A stretch of DNA of 64,000 nt from Rhizobium sp. ARZ01 (GCF_014851675.1 NZ_JACVAE010000001.1:806001-870000), one strand, 5' to 3'; counted from the first letter of the stretch, positions 38,472 through 47,537 are shown. A program made the numbers and translations. The notes: generated from the letters alone by a model not told the origin.

Positions 38472-39068
38472 ATGAGGACCGTAACAGGGCTGTTTGACAC
38501 TTATGACGATGCACGGCGCGCTGTGAGCGACCTGGAGGCGGCGGGGATACCGCCGGACGACATCAGCATCGTTTCACACCGGGCTATCGACGGGGATAGC
38601 GAAACATATGTCGCGGAAGGCTTGGGGGCGGGAGCGGGCCTCGGCGCATTGGCCGGCGGCACAGGTGGATTGTTGGCAGGACTGGGCCTCATGGCCATAC
38701 CTGGTATCGGGCCCGTCGTGGCAGCAGGTTGGCTCGTGGCCACCGCAGCGGGCACGGCAGCCGGGGCTGTCGCCGGTGGCGCTGCCGGGGGTGTTATCGG
38801 AGCCTTGATCAAATCCGGCCTCTCCGAGGAAGACGCCAATGTCTATGTCGAGGGTGTCCGTCGTGGCGGCACGATGGTGGTTGCAAAGGTCAGCGAAATG
38901 GACGTCGCCGTGGCCGAAGACATTCTCGATAATGCGCAGCGAGTTGATGTTGTCGCTCGCGGCACAGCATACCGGGATGCAGGATGGAGCCGGTTTGATG
39001 ACGCTTCGCCGCCTTATACCGCAGCCGAAATCGACGAGGAGCGTCGACGCTGGCGGGTGGGCCGGTAG
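38472..39068 (+). CDS. General stress protein 17M-like membrane-associated protein
   Basis: The ATG at 38472 follows AAGGAGTACTGTG. The 198-residue protein has an N-terminal GSP17M-type ferredoxin-like domain (RTVTGLFDTYDDARRAVSDL, AAGIPPDDISIVS). A glycine/alanine-rich hydrophobic core follows (GAGLGALAGGTGGLLAGLGL, IPGIGPVVAAGWLVA), then a repeat-like second domain SGLSEEDANVYVEGVRRGGT-MVVAKV. The family is general-stress related in many bacteria, and its biochemical role is unknown. It lies 17 bases after the PepSY gene. Confidence 0.85.
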   Translation: MRTVTGLFDTYDDARRAVSDLEAAGIPPDDISIVSHRAIDGDSETYVAEGLGAGAGLGALAGGTGGLLAGLGLMAIPGIGPVVAAGWLVATAAGTAAGAVAGGAAGGVIGALIKSGLSEEDANVYVEGVRRGGTMVVAKVSEMDVAVAEDILDNAQRVDVVARGTAYRDAGWSRFDDASPPYTAAEIDEERRRWRVGR

Positions 39069-39097
39069 GACTGGTCGAAACTGACGTAGGTGATGCC

Positions 39098-40132
39098 ATG
39101 CCAGACCTTGCGCCTGGTGGCTGCGGACTGATCTATGTCAGCGACAGCGAACCGGGCATCCGTCGGGAGAAACGCGGGCGCGGTTTCTGTTACCGCATGC
39201 CGGGTGGCGGGCGGGTGACCGATCCGGCGATCAAGGCCAGGATCGCTTCGCTCGGCCTGCCACCGGCGTATCGCGATGTCTGGATCTGCATGGACGAGAA
39301 CGGCCATTTGCAAGCCACAGGCTACGATGCTCGCGGTCGCAAACAGTACCGCTATCACAATGACTGGAAAGCGTTTCGCAGTGACGACAAGTTTCGGCAG
39401 TTGATCCCATTTGGGCGCAGTCTGCCGAGGCTTCGCCGTGTCGTCCGGCGTCATCTCGACGGGCCGATCAGTGACGCCGATACAATTCTCGCAGGCTTGG
39501 TCACGTTGCTCGACGAAGAGCATCTGCGGGTGGGGAACAAAAGTTACGCTGAAGAGAATCGCACTTACGGTGCAACAACGCTGCTGAAACGGCATGTGCG
39601 GATCAGATCCGACAGGATTGAGATGGCTTTCACGGCCAAAGGTGGCCGGCGCATTCGTCGCGTCCTGCGAAATCCCCGCTTGCACCGAATGCTGGAGGCG
39701 GTGGCCGACTTGCCCGGCCGCCAGTTGTTTGTCTGGGAGGGCCCGGATGGTTCGGTTCGTCCGATCGATTCAGGCAAGTTGAATGCGTTTCTTGCAGAGC
39801 ATGCGGGATCCGGGGTGTCGGCGAAGACATTTCGCACGTGGGCGGGAAGTGTGGCGGCCTTCACCGTGGCGCGAGCCGCGCTGGAGCGAGGGGAACGCCC
39901 GACAATCCGGAGAATGTGCGACGCGGCGTCCGCAATTCTGCACAACACCCCGGCGATCTGTCGCTCGAGCTACGTCCACCCCGATATCCTTGCCTTGGCG
40001 GATCGGCAAACGTCGTTGCCACGCGGGCCCCTTGCTGTTTCCCGATCAGTACCGGCGGGACTGCGTGCAGAAGAAAATCGGATGCTTGGCTTTCTGTCAC
40101 GATGCGCCGGCGGAAGACGACCGACACTATAA
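39098..40132 (+). CDS. DNA topoisomerase IB (poxvirus-like)
   Basis: The 344-residue enzyme relaxes supercoils through a 3'-phosphotyrosine. Motifs include GLPPAYRDVWIC, the GYDARGRKQYRYH core, LLDEEHLRVGNKSYAEENRT-YGATTL, the MAFTAKGG strand, VSAKTFRTWAGS and the catalytic tyrosine in CRSSYVHPDILA (Tyr292 by counting). Bacterial TopIB genes often sit with stress genes on rhizobial plasmids and islands. It starts 29 bases after the GSP17M-like gene. Confidence 0.92.
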   Translation: MPDLAPGGCGLIYVSDSEPGIRREKRGRGFCYRMPGGGRVTDPAIKARIASLGLPPAYRDVWICMDENGHLQATGYDARGRKQYRYHNDWKAFRSDDKFRQLIPFGRSLPRLRRVVRRHLDGPISDADTILAGLVTLLDEEHLRVGNKSYAEENRTYGATTLLKRHVRIRSDRIEMAFTAKGGRRIRRVLRNPRLHRMLEAVADLPGRQLFVWEGPDGSVRPIDSGKLNAFLAEHAGSGVSAKTFRTWAGSVAAFTVARAALERGERPTIRRMCDAASAILHNTPAICRSSYVHPDILALADRQTSLPRGPLAVSRSVPAGLRAEENRMLGFLSRCAGGRRPTL

Positions 40133-40200
40133 ACTGGATGGCCGGGTGGGCGCCCGTGTCATTGCCAAGAGTTAAGCCACTGCGAGGGGCAACACGCGGG

Positions 40201-40461
40201 TCACGCAGCGATAAACTTGTTGAACCGGCTTATCTTGCCTTCGAAGGTCTTGTCCTGATGCAGGAACGCCAAGTCGTTCTCGTCGAAAATGCGGAAGAAA
40301 TCGTCCCAAGAGATCGCCTCCAGGGCGTCTTCAGGTTTCCCGAAATCAATCCTGAGGATCCCGCCCGTTTTCTCGCCTCTCACTTTCGCCGGGCGACCGT
40401 TGCGCTCTTCTACCCATTCGCGGATCTCAGTGTGATTGGATGTTGTTTTCGCATCGCTCAT
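40201..40461 (-). CDS. Conserved small stress-island protein (86 aa), unknown
   Basis: The protein MSDAKTTSNHTEIREWVEER continues with GRPAKVRGEKTGGILRIDFG, ISWDDFFRIFDENDLAFLHQ and FEGKISRFNKFI. It is a compact, charged, soluble domain that I recall as a widespread hypothetical protein often misnamed a branching-enzyme homologue; no activity is inferred. Upstream bases give a weak AGGAGCC ribosome site. It converges on topoisomerase IB. Confidence 0.8.
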   Translation of the reverse strand: MSDAKTTSNHTEIREWVEERNGRPAKVRGEKTGGILRIDFGKPEDALEAISWDDFFRIFDENDLAFLHQDKTFEGKISRFNKFIAA

Positions 40462-40533
40462 GGCTGGCTCCTATCTGTTTCTGCCGTCATCCGCATAAAC
40501 TCCCCCTCAGAGGAGAGGTTTCCCATGGGGCGT

Positions 40534-40965
40534 TTACGCCACCGCCTTGAGCTCAGCCTTCGCAATGGCGAGTTCATGGGTGAGGCGTTCGACGTCACCG
40601 TCTACCTGCAATATCTGCACGAGATTGTCGTTCAGGTCTGCGATCTTGACGCCACGAGCGAGGCTGTCGCCCATCGCCCTGCGAACGAAACTGTCGTCGC
40701 TTTCTGGCGGGGCACGTGTCAGCGCCCGCACTGCTTCAAGAACTGGTCTGGAAAAACCTTCCGCTTCAAGCCGCTCAAGCGACCAGGAGCGAGTCTTCTC
40801 GACGACATCATGAAGAAAGGCGACCGTCTTCTCGTCTGCGGACGTGACCTGTTCGGCGACACGCCGGCAATGCTCAAAATACGGTTCTCCGACCTTGTCC
40901 AGTTGGGTTTGGTGAGCCGTCTGGGCGATTTCGATTGCGCGATTCAGTTGTTCGAAGTGGTTCAT
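40534..40965 (-). CDS. HD-domain protein (RelA/SpoT hydrolase-like)
   Basis: The start at 40965 (MNHFEQLNRAIEIAQTAHQT) follows TGGAGGGTGTC. The 143-residue protein has the metal-binding HD pattern EPYFEHCRRVAEQV, EKTVAFLHDVVEKT and ARGVKIADLNDNL, resembling small alarmone hydrolases (MESH1-like). It might degrade (p)ppGpp or another nucleotide, which is inference. Position among stress genes is suggestive. Confidence 0.8.
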   Translation of the reverse strand: MNHFEQLNRAIEIAQTAHQTQLDKVGEPYFEHCRRVAEQVTSADEKTVAFLHDVVEKTRSWSLERLEAEGFSRPVLEAVRALTRAPPESDDSFVRRAMGDSLARGVKIADLNDNLVQILQVDGDVERLTHELAIAKAELKAVA

Positions 40966-41114
40966 GACACCCTCCAGCGATGGCTGCACGCTGTCGAGTC
41001 ATCAAGAGTTCGGTGGGACAGATTGTTCCTTCTGCCGAGCCGAATTTTTGACTGCTATCGTGGAACTTCAGGTCGCAAAACACATTATCGTCTTTCGCAA
41101 AGAGGAAGACTGTG

Positions 41115-41297
41115 ATGCCAGCTAAATCAAAAGCACAGCAGAAGGCCGCCGGCGCTGCCCTGGCGGCCAAACGAGGCGAAATCAGCAAGAGTGAATTGAA
41201 AGGCGCTTCGAAAGAAATGGAAAAATCCATGAGTGAGGAGCAATTGGAGGGTTTTGCCGCAACGAAGCGGAAGCGCTTACCAAACCGCGCCAAGTAA
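41115..41297 (+). CDS. DUF3008-family small protein
   Basis: The 60-residue protein begins MPAKSKAQQKAAGAALAAKR and continues SKSELKGASKEMEKSMSEEQ-LEGFAATKRKRLP, the DUF3008 signature. The family is lysine-rich and of unknown role. The ATG at 41115 follows AGAGGAAGACTGTG. An EcfG-like element with one -10 mismatch (GGAAC at 41062, CATT) lies upstream. The next gene follows after 22 bases. Confidence 0.85.
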   Translation: MPAKSKAQQKAAGAALAAKRGEISKSELKGASKEMEKSMSEEQLEGFAATKRKRLPNRAK

Positions 41298-41319
41298 TAC
41301 TTTTGTTAGGAAACTGAGG

Positions 41320-41760
41320 ATGAGCAGACTGCGAGGTCGTGCCCGGAGCATCAACTCCAAGGTGGCCCAGGGTCATTCTGTGCACGAACACCTTTTCACA
41401 AAGTTCGCCAACAAGGTCGCCGATTGGTCAGGCCATCCGGCCACGTTTGCCGGAGCAGTCTGCTTGGTCTCAGTCTGGGGCATTACGGGTCCCTTCTTCG
41501 GGTTTTCCGAGACCTGGCAGCTCATCATCAATACCGGAACCACGATCATCACATTTCTGATGGTGTTTATCCTTCAAAACTCCCAGATACGCGACAATCG
41601 AGCGATTCAAGCCAAATTGGACGAGCTCATCTTGTCGTCGCACGCACAGAACAATTTTGTCGGTATTGAAAACCTGGAAGAGGAAGAGCTCCGGGAGCTA
41701 AGTCAAAAGCTGGCGGAGCAGGCCAAGCGCCTGGCTGGTGCTGCGGACGGTTCAAGTTGA
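41320..41760 (+). CDS. Low-affinity iron permease-like membrane protein
   Basis: The 146-residue protein (MSRLRGRARSINSKVAQGHS) has the PF04120 pattern: FANKVADWSGHPATFAGAVC, WGITGPFFGFSETWQLIINT and TTIITFLMVFILQNSQIRDN, then IQAKLDELI and EEELRELSQKLAEQ. Two or three transmembrane helices are followed by an acidic helical tail. Despite the family name, iron transport is unproven in bacteria. It follows the DUF3008 gene with a TGAGG ribosome site. Confidence 0.85.
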   Translation: MSRLRGRARSINSKVAQGHSVHEHLFTKFANKVADWSGHPATFAGAVCLVSVWGITGPFFGFSETWQLIINTGTTIITFLMVFILQNSQIRDNRAIQAKLDELILSSHAQNNFVGIENLEEEELRELSQKLAEQAKRLAGAADGSS

Positions 41761-41970
41761 TACGCGTTCGGTGCTGCGGCAACTCTGGTTGAGTGATCAC
41801 CGCCATCCGACCGTTTGCACTCTGCCACTACGGCGAAGGTGATTACACAGAATGCCCAGTCCCGATGTGCCGTTGGTGTCGATCGCGATAGGACCAAGTC
41901 GCGAGTCCGATGGAGTTAAGCGGCCGCAATTTTTAAGCCTGCGATGTGAGCCGACAATACCGGTATTTTC

Positions 41971-42663
41971 CTAGACTCGACTGCAGCCGGGCGCAGTGGA
42001 GCATAACGGCCGTTGGACGCTGCGCGATGGAAGCTCATGATAACAGACTTTGGTGTGCCCAGCGCTGATCATGCCGATCTGAGAGGCCGCCGCCTTAGAG
42101 AGGTCAAGCACCCGGCCTTTTACGAACGGACCGCGATCGTTGATCCGCACAACGACGCTCCGGCCGTTGCTGGTGTTGGTGACCTTTAGTTTCGTGCCGA
42201 AGCGAAGGGACTTGTGGGCGGCGGTCAATTTGGCTGGGTTCATGCGTTCGCCGGAGGCCGTTCGCGAATAGAGCGCATACCAGGAGGCGCGGCCGCAACC
42301 GGTCGCCTTTGCAACGTTGGGCCTGATGACAATTGACGCACCGCCAGGGCCAGACTTGTAAGTCGGACCGCGGTTTATAGATGCGGTCTTCTTGCGTGTT
42401 GTCTCCGACGGCACATGATCTGTTAACGGCTCGGACTGGCGCACTGCGGGTTGCGTTGTCGAATCCGAACCATCCACCCTTCTGTTCCAATATTCTGATA
42501 CATCCCAAGCTATCGGTACCAACAATACGCTGCTAGCCAATAAGACGAGAAAAGTTCGCCCAAACTGCTCCATCGACCTGGAGGTCTTCTCCGCGCCGCT
42601 ATACAGAGCGGCCACGGTCGTCTCCTCTGTGGATGCGACATCTTCGGCATCGCTGTACTTCAT
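41971..42663 (-). CDS. RlpA-like septal ring lytic transglycosylase
   Basis: The 230-residue protein has an N-terminal membrane anchor (RTFLVLLASSVLLVPIAWDV, residues ~36-55) rather than the lipobox of canonical RlpA. A linker follows, then a double-psi beta-barrel: GCGRASWYALYSRTASGERM, AAHKSLRFGTKLKVTNTSNG, RSVVVRINDRGPFVKGRVLD, LSKAAASQIGM. The catalytic aspartate of RINDRGPF is present. It cleaves denuded peptidoglycan glycan strands. An EcfG-like element with a -10 mismatch (CGCT) lies upstream. Confidence 0.85.
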   Translation of the reverse strand: MKYSDAEDVASTEETTVAALYSGAEKTSRSMEQFGRTFLVLLASSVLLVPIAWDVSEYWNRRVDGSDSTTQPAVRQSEPLTDHVPSETTRKKTASINRGPTYKSGPGGASIVIRPNVAKATGCGRASWYALYSRTASGERMNPAKLTAAHKSLRFGTKLKVTNTSNGRSVVVRINDRGPFVKGRVLDLSKAAASQIGMISAGHTKVCYHELPSRSVQRPLCSTAPGCSRV

Positions 42664-42759
42664 GACAGCCTCCCGCGAGGGATCAAACTCGCTGCTTTAG
42701 TAAGCGGGCATGCAGGTGATTTGTTCCCTTATCACCAACTAGGCGACGAAGGATGCCGA

Positions 42760-42919
42760 CCCCTTGGGCCAGGCCTGTTTATCAGCGCGACCATGTCGCT
42801 CAGACGACCGGATCCGCGATAACTGTCTTCGCCATGATCTGGCACTGGCTCCATCTTCTTCTGGAACCGGGCATTGGTTGCTGTTGCGACGGGAAGGGAG
42901 GTTTCGGGTAGGCGGTCAT
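42760..42919 (-). pseudogene. N-terminal stub of an SDR-family oxidoreductase
   Basis: From an ATG at 42919 the frame gives MTAYPKPPFPSQQQPMPGSR. The other minus frame supplies KKMEPVPDHGEDSYRGSGRL and SDMVALI. Together these are the typical first ~45 residues of the YghA-type stress SDRs (N-terminal PKPPFPSQ-Q-MPG and PDHGE-YRGSGRL). The Rossmann TGxxxGIG motif and everything after are missing. The gene is both frameshifted and truncated. Confidence 0.7.
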
Positions 42920-43009
42920 GACGGTCACTCCAGTGTTCACCGATTTCGAATTCCCGCGCCAGGTAGAAGTGCAGGCCCGAAAACTTCGGCGGGGCAGCGG
43001 ATGCGGGAC

Positions 43010-43363
43010 TTACCGCCCCTCTCTTCTGATCTTCGAAGCAATCAAGGGCACTGCGGCCGCGCCGGCCGACCCCAGGCGAAAATAGCGAACGGCCGCGCTG
43101 AGAACGAACGTTGCGGCCACCGTCGCCGTAAGACGAAGCCAAAATCGGTCATCTCGAACCTTCTTCGAACTCGCTGGATACCGGTTTCGGGTTTCGACTA
43201 CTAGCCGCCGCAGTTGGCGTACTTCTGTTCGAAGTTTGGAAATCTGACCTTGCAGATCAGCGTTTCGACGATCCGCGTCTTCATTACGATCATCCTCAAG
43301 TTCGGCCAGGTGTTCTCGAAGTTGCGCAGGACTGTCGAAGCCACTCGAGCGAATATTCGTCAC
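43010..43363 (-). CDS. Small coiled-coil membrane protein, unknown
   Basis: A GTG at 43363 preceded by GGGAGGTGAAC opens a 117-residue frame. It starts VTNIRSSGFDSPAQLREHLA, has a charged coiled coil (ADLQGQISKLRTEVRQLRRL) and a C-terminal hydrophobic segment (FWLRLTATVAATFVLSAAVR) before LIASKIRREGR. The layout resembles ElaB/YqjD-type ribosome-tethering or stress membrane proteins in shape only. No family is claimed. The EcfG promoter nearby faces the other way. Confidence 0.6.
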   Translation of the reverse strand: MTNIRSSGFDSPAQLREHLAELEDDRNEDADRRNADLQGQISKLRTEVRQLRRLVVETRNRYPASSKKVRDDRFWLRLTATVAATFVLSAAVRYFRLGSAGAAAVPLIASKIRREGR

Positions 43364-43434
43364 GTTCACCTCCCACGACTTCTGTTCGCCATGACGCGAT
43401 AAATTTCTAGGGGATCGTAAAGTTCCAAGGACTG

Positions 43435-43459
43435 GGAACCACAAAGTTTGAAAACCGTT
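43435..43459 (+). promoter_or_regulatory. EcfG/RpoE2-type promoter for the basic protein/HWE kinase operon
   Basis: The plus strand reads GGAAC, 16 bases, CGTT exactly, 97 bases before the ATG at 43556. Confidence 0.8.
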
Positions 43460-43555
43460 CTGAGGGAAGAGCGGGCCACCACGTTTGACACGCAAACGCG
43501 GCACATTCGGAATTCGCGCTGATAGTAGTCGGTTCGAAAATGCAAGGAGCCAGTC

Positions 43556-43993
43556 ATGGCGAAAAAAGCTCGGATACCGAAAAAGGTCGCAGGGTTGAAG
43601 GTACCCAAGGGCATCCGGAAGTCGCCGGTGCTGACCGGCCTGATGCGAAGCAAGATTGGGCGCGAACTGCTCGCGAAGGCCCTGACGGCGGGAGCAGCGG
43701 CTGCCGCAGCAGTTCTTATCGAGGAGCGGAAGCCGCTGGCTAGCGCTGCCAAGAAGGGTGTTTCCAGAGGCGGCAAGGCGGTTCAGCTTGCCGGGCACGC
43801 ATTGGAGAGCGGGGCAAGTGCTGCAGTCGAGGTTCTTCGGGATGCGGCGAGTTCAGCGCTTCCCAAGCGGATTCGAAAGGCAGCGAAAAAGGACCCTCGG
43901 CGGCGCGGCGCGAGGCACGGAGCGTTGGAGAAAAGTCGTTGGCCAAACGCTACGGTCACTCGCTTGTCGCCCGCGCTGGGCTTGAAGGGATGA
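43556..43993 (+). CDS. Basic Lys/Ala-rich protein, unknown (145 aa)
   Basis: The protein (MAKKARIPKKVAGLKVPKGI) is strongly basic, with an alanine-rich hydrophobic middle (AKALTAGAAAAAAVLIEERK) and a basic tail (PKRIRKAAKKDPRRRGARHG). It may bind DNA or membranes; no domain is recognised. The ribosome site is CAAGGAGCCAGTC. It is the first gene after a perfect EcfG promoter, and its stop overlaps the ATG of the HWE kinase (ATGA at 43990-43993), so the two are coupled. Confidence 0.75.
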   Translation: MAKKARIPKKVAGLKVPKGIRKSPVLTGLMRSKIGRELLAKALTAGAAAAAAVLIEERKPLASAAKKGVSRGGKAVQLAGHALESGASAAVEVLRDAASSALPKRIRKAAKKDPRRRGARHGALEKSRWPNATVTRLSPALGLKG

Positions 43994-46138
43994 CACAAGC
44001 ATTGCGTAAACTCGTTCGAGACCATCGCCAAGGGGCGACGATGCTAAATTATTTGATGGCCAGCTCGATTGCCATGTACGGTACGGACGCGGATGGTCGA
44101 ATTACATTCTACAACAACGCCGCGGCGGAGTTGTGGGGAAGGCAGCCTGAACTCGGTACCGATCTGTGGTGCGGCTCGTGGCGGCTTTTCCATGCAGACG
44201 GCCAACCAATGAAACGCGACGAATGTCCTTTGGCACGAATGCTGAGGGGAGGGTCACCGCCGACAGGCGAGCGTCTTGTCGCGCAACGTCCGAATGGCAC
44301 GAAAGTCAACTTCGAGTCCCTTCCAGATATGGTGAGGGATGACGCCGGCAAGGTTGTAGGAGCGATCAATGTTCTGATCGACGTTGCCGATCGCATCGCG
44401 ATAGAAGGGGCCGACGCTAGACTTGCAGCTATTGTCGCTTCTTCCGATGACGCGATCATCAGCAAGATGTTGGACGGAACGGTTACTTCCTGGAACAGCG
44501 CCGCAACCCGAATTCTGGGCTACGAGGCTGAGGAGATGATCGGGCAATCCATCCGGAAGATCATACCGACCGACCTTCAGGGGGAGGAGGACGAGATACT
44601 GCGTCGCCTCAAGCAGGGGGAGCATATTCGGCATTTCGAGACGGTCCGTGTGGCAAAGAGCGGCAAGCACGTCGATCTGTCGATCACTGTTTCGCCGATC
44701 CGCGACAAGGTGGGACGATTGGTCGGTGCATCAAAAGTCGCCCGAGATATCACGGAGCGAAAACAAGCGGACCTGAATGCTGCACGCTTGGCGGCGATCG
44801 TCGAGACTTCGGATGACGCGGTCATCAGCAAGGGCCTGGACGGTATTGTCGAATCCTGGAACGCCAGTGCGACTCGGATTTTCGGCTACCAGGCGGAGGA
44901 GATGATCGGCCAGTCGATAACGAAACTAATTCCACCAGAGCTGCAGGACGAAGAAACCGAAATTCTGGCGAAACTCGGCCGGGGCGAACGCATCGATCAC
45001 TACGACACGGTTCGCGTCGCTAAGGACGGAACGCGCCTCGCCGTCTCGCTCACGATCTCGCCGATTCATGACGCAAAAGGTCGGGTGGTTGGCGCATCGA
45101 AGATTGCTCGGGATGTCAGCGAACGGAAGCAGCATGAGAATCTGCAACGGATGCTCTTCGACGAACTCAACCACCGTGTGAAGAATACGCTGGCAACAAT
45201 TCAATCTCTTGCAAGACAGCCGCTTCGGACGGCCGCCAGCCCAAGTCAATTTGTCGACAGCTTCATCGGTAGGATCCAGGCGCTTGCACGAGCCCATGAT
45301 ATTCTTGTCGAACAAAAATTGTCCGGAAACGAGCGTCGCGGAACTCGTCAGAAACCAAGTCGCACTTGGCGACAAGGGGACGCAAATCACTTTTCAGGGG
45401 CCCAACGTGATCGTGGAGGCCCATTCTGCGGTGCAGCTTGGGCTTGTGCTGCATGAGTTGGCGACGAACGCGAGAAAATATGGTGCCCTCTCGGTGGGCT
45501 CTGGAAAACTTGATATCAGCTGGGAAGCCAGTGCAGGTCCGGGAAGTGAACTCCGAATCCACTGGCACGAGACGGGTGCGCCAGTGGCGGCCGAACCCAC
45601 GATGGTCGGTTTGGGCACGACGATCATCGAACGCAGTCTTCTGCCATATGGAGGCAGCGCGGAGACTTGTTATTCTGCCTTTGGTCTAACCTGCGAGATC
45701 CGCCTGCCGCTACCGGATGACGATCCCAATTTGAACGTTGTGTCAGATACTCCAGAGGATCTGGCGGTCAAACCGAAGATACTCGTCGTCGAGGACGAGC
45801 CGCTGCTCGCAATGGAAATCGAAGCAGACCTCCAGGAGAACGATTTCCTCGTGGTCGGCCCAGCATACGATTTGGAAACTGCGCGGCAGGCAATTGCGGA
45901 CCATCGATGCGACGCTGTCCTTCTCGATGCAAACCTTCACGGGAAGCGCGCGGACGAATTTGCCGACATCCTGGTGGAAAGAAAGATTCCATTCGTTTTC
46001 GTCAGCGGCTATGGGCGCGAGGCTTTGCCTCCGAAGTTCAAGAACGTCCCGCTTGTATCAAAGCCGTTTGATCCAAAACACCTAGTCTCCGTGTTGACCG
46101 ACGTGCTTCGTCAGCATCTGGCTGGAACCCAGGGCTAG
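43990..46138 (+). pseudogene. PAS-PAS-PAS HWE histidine kinase fused to a receiver, frameshifted
   Basis: The ATG at 43990 (MTQALRKLVRDHRQGATMLN) overlaps the previous stop. Three PAS domains follow, at about residues 20-130, 140-260 and 265-385; the last two are near copies (RLAAIV-SDDA-ISK, EEMIGQSI, ITERKQ/VSERKQ). The HWE H-box is FDELNHRVKNTLATIQSLAR, the N-box HELATNARKYGAL and the WxE motif HWHETGAP. A C-terminal receiver has VVEDEPLLAMEIEADL, VLLDANLHG (phospho-acceptor Asp) and SKPF. Kinase and ATPase parts are in different frames: removing one A from the A5 run at 45314-45318 restores VEQNCPETSVAELVRN and a 715-residue protein. HWE kinases commonly feed the PhyR-NepR-EcfG pathway. 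Confidence 0.85.
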
Positions 46139-46146
46139 CGGGACGG

Positions 46147-47058
46147 TCAACCCGATCCCTCGGTCTTTCCGGAGGGAACGACCAGAGCTGCTGCAGCCGA
46201 CACGTGTCTGCGCTCCCGTGAACGCGCCTGCTTCCTTGCGTCTCGCAACTCGTCCAGTGTCGGAAGCCACCAACCTTTTCTGTGATCAATCTCCGCACGC
46301 GCGGGCCAGGCAGATACAAGCTCGGAGAGCGTCGGCACACGCCAGGATGCCCAGACAAACTCCATCCGGCTGTTGCCCATATGTGGGTACAGGCCGGAAA
46401 AGCCGGAGGGCACGGTCTCGGTCGAAACCCCGTTGCATATAACGACCCCGTATGTGGCGGTGGCCACCGGACGGTTCAACATGGGCGGAAAAGTGCGTGG
46501 AACCGGGTACCGCCTTCGGCGGCGCTCGCTTACCCTTGCCCGTGCTTCTTGTTCCTTTGCGGAGCCCTGCAGGGCGCGCCGACGCATCTTGCGTTCTTCA
46601 GGTTCGTTGCGTTGAGCCTCCGTCTCGATCGTTGGCCACCGTTTTCTTAGCTCCTGAAGCGATCGATATGGAATTCGCCAAAGCCTCAGCGCGTCGTCCC
46701 AGCGCGCCCAAGGCACCTGTCTCAATTCCCGAACGATAGCCCTCGAGTATGGGGTCCGCAGTTGGAGGTCTTCCGCGCCTGCGAGATATGGACTGACGAT
46801 CGGGTCGAACGCGAAATCGTCCATTCCTTTCTCATCGGCAAATGGATCGCTGCTTGCCATGAGATTATCCATCCAGCGGAAAAACCTTTTCTCGGCGGTT
46901 TTCCCTGGAACGAACCAGCGCGCCTCTTCGTCGTTCCAACGCGCTCTCGGGAAGGACTGCCGAAACTGGTCGACCGCCGCACGGTCGTAGGGGAAGGATA
47001 CGAAAGCTCCCGCAGGATTTGCTGGAGCGTTCACGGACTTTGGCTCATTTTCGTTCAC
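46147..47058 (-). CDS. Hypothetical protein with repeated W-rich (HARP-like) motifs
   Basis: The GTG at 47058 follows GGGAGATGTCTC. The 303-residue protein holds a repeated motif: FPYDRAAVDQFRQSFPRARW-NDEEARWFVPG, then TPYSRAIVRELRQVPWARWD-DALRLWRIPY. A weaker third copy, WRVPTLSELVSAWPARAEID-HRKGWWLP, is also visible. The W-x5-7-W-x-(V/I)P arrangement recalls HARP modules of annealing helicases, but no helicase is present. A very basic segment (RERRRRRYPVPR-like) separates repeats 2 and 3. Function is unknown. It is 35 bases downstream of the DUF982 gene and probably co-transcribed. Confidence 0.65.
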   Translation of the reverse strand: MNENEPKSVNAPANPAGAFVSFPYDRAAVDQFRQSFPRARWNDEEARWFVPGKTAEKRFFRWMDNLMASSDPFADEKGMDDFAFDPIVSPYLAGAEDLQLRTPYSRAIVRELRQVPWARWDDALRLWRIPYRSLQELRKRWPTIETEAQRNEPEERKMRRRALQGSAKEQEARARVSERRRRRYPVPRTFPPMLNRPVATATYGVVICNGVSTETVPSGFSGLYPHMGNSRMEFVWASWRVPTLSELVSAWPARAEIDHRKGWWLPTLDELRDARKQARSRERRHVSAAAALVVPSGKTEGSG

Positions 47059-47093
47059 GAGACATCTCCCGTTTTCCGAAAAGGATTAATCTT

Positions 47094-47342
47094 CTACGGC
47101 GCGAGGATGTTTGCATCTCGGCATGCTCCCATGAACGTGTATCGAGCTTCCTCAACGGTCTGGGGTCTGGAGAGCGCAGCAATGCACGCTCGCTTCGCTT
47201 GTCTGAAGTGTTCATCGTCCGCTGGCGGCCACATTCGTGGGAGGACGGCAAGAGCATCTTTCGGACCCCGTATGACCTCCACCGTGCCTTCCGGGGTAGT
47301 GATGCGGACTGGCGATTTCCAGCGAAGTCGATCGTCGTCCAT
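47094..47342 (-). CDS. DUF982-domain protein (82 aa)
   Basis: The protein MDDDRLRWKSPVRITTPEGT continues with GPKDALAVLPRMWPPADDEH, RQAKRACIAALSRPQTVEEA and RYTFMGACRDANI. These match DUF982 (DAL...MWP, A..AC..AL, AR-F-AC). It is the second DUF982 gene in the island. An EcfG-like element with a 17-base spacer and CGTG lies upstream. It leads into the HARP-like gene. Confidence 0.75.
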   Translation of the reverse strand: MDDDRLRWKSPVRITTPEGTVEVIRGPKDALAVLPRMWPPADDEHFRQAKRACIAALSRPQTVEEARYTFMGACRDANILAP

Positions 47343-47537
47343 GACGCAGATCCTTACACGAAAAACAAAGCCCCAAAGTTCCGACTGCGAAAGACCTCGG
47401 AAGCCTGCCTGCTACGCGAGATGCGGTCGACTGCATCGGGTGGGATGGCATGCCCATGTTCGGTGCGCTCACCAAGCGCTTTCCTCTGCCGGAGGGTGCT
47501 TGGATGAGCTGCCTTCTCGCGACGCGGTATCGGAAAT

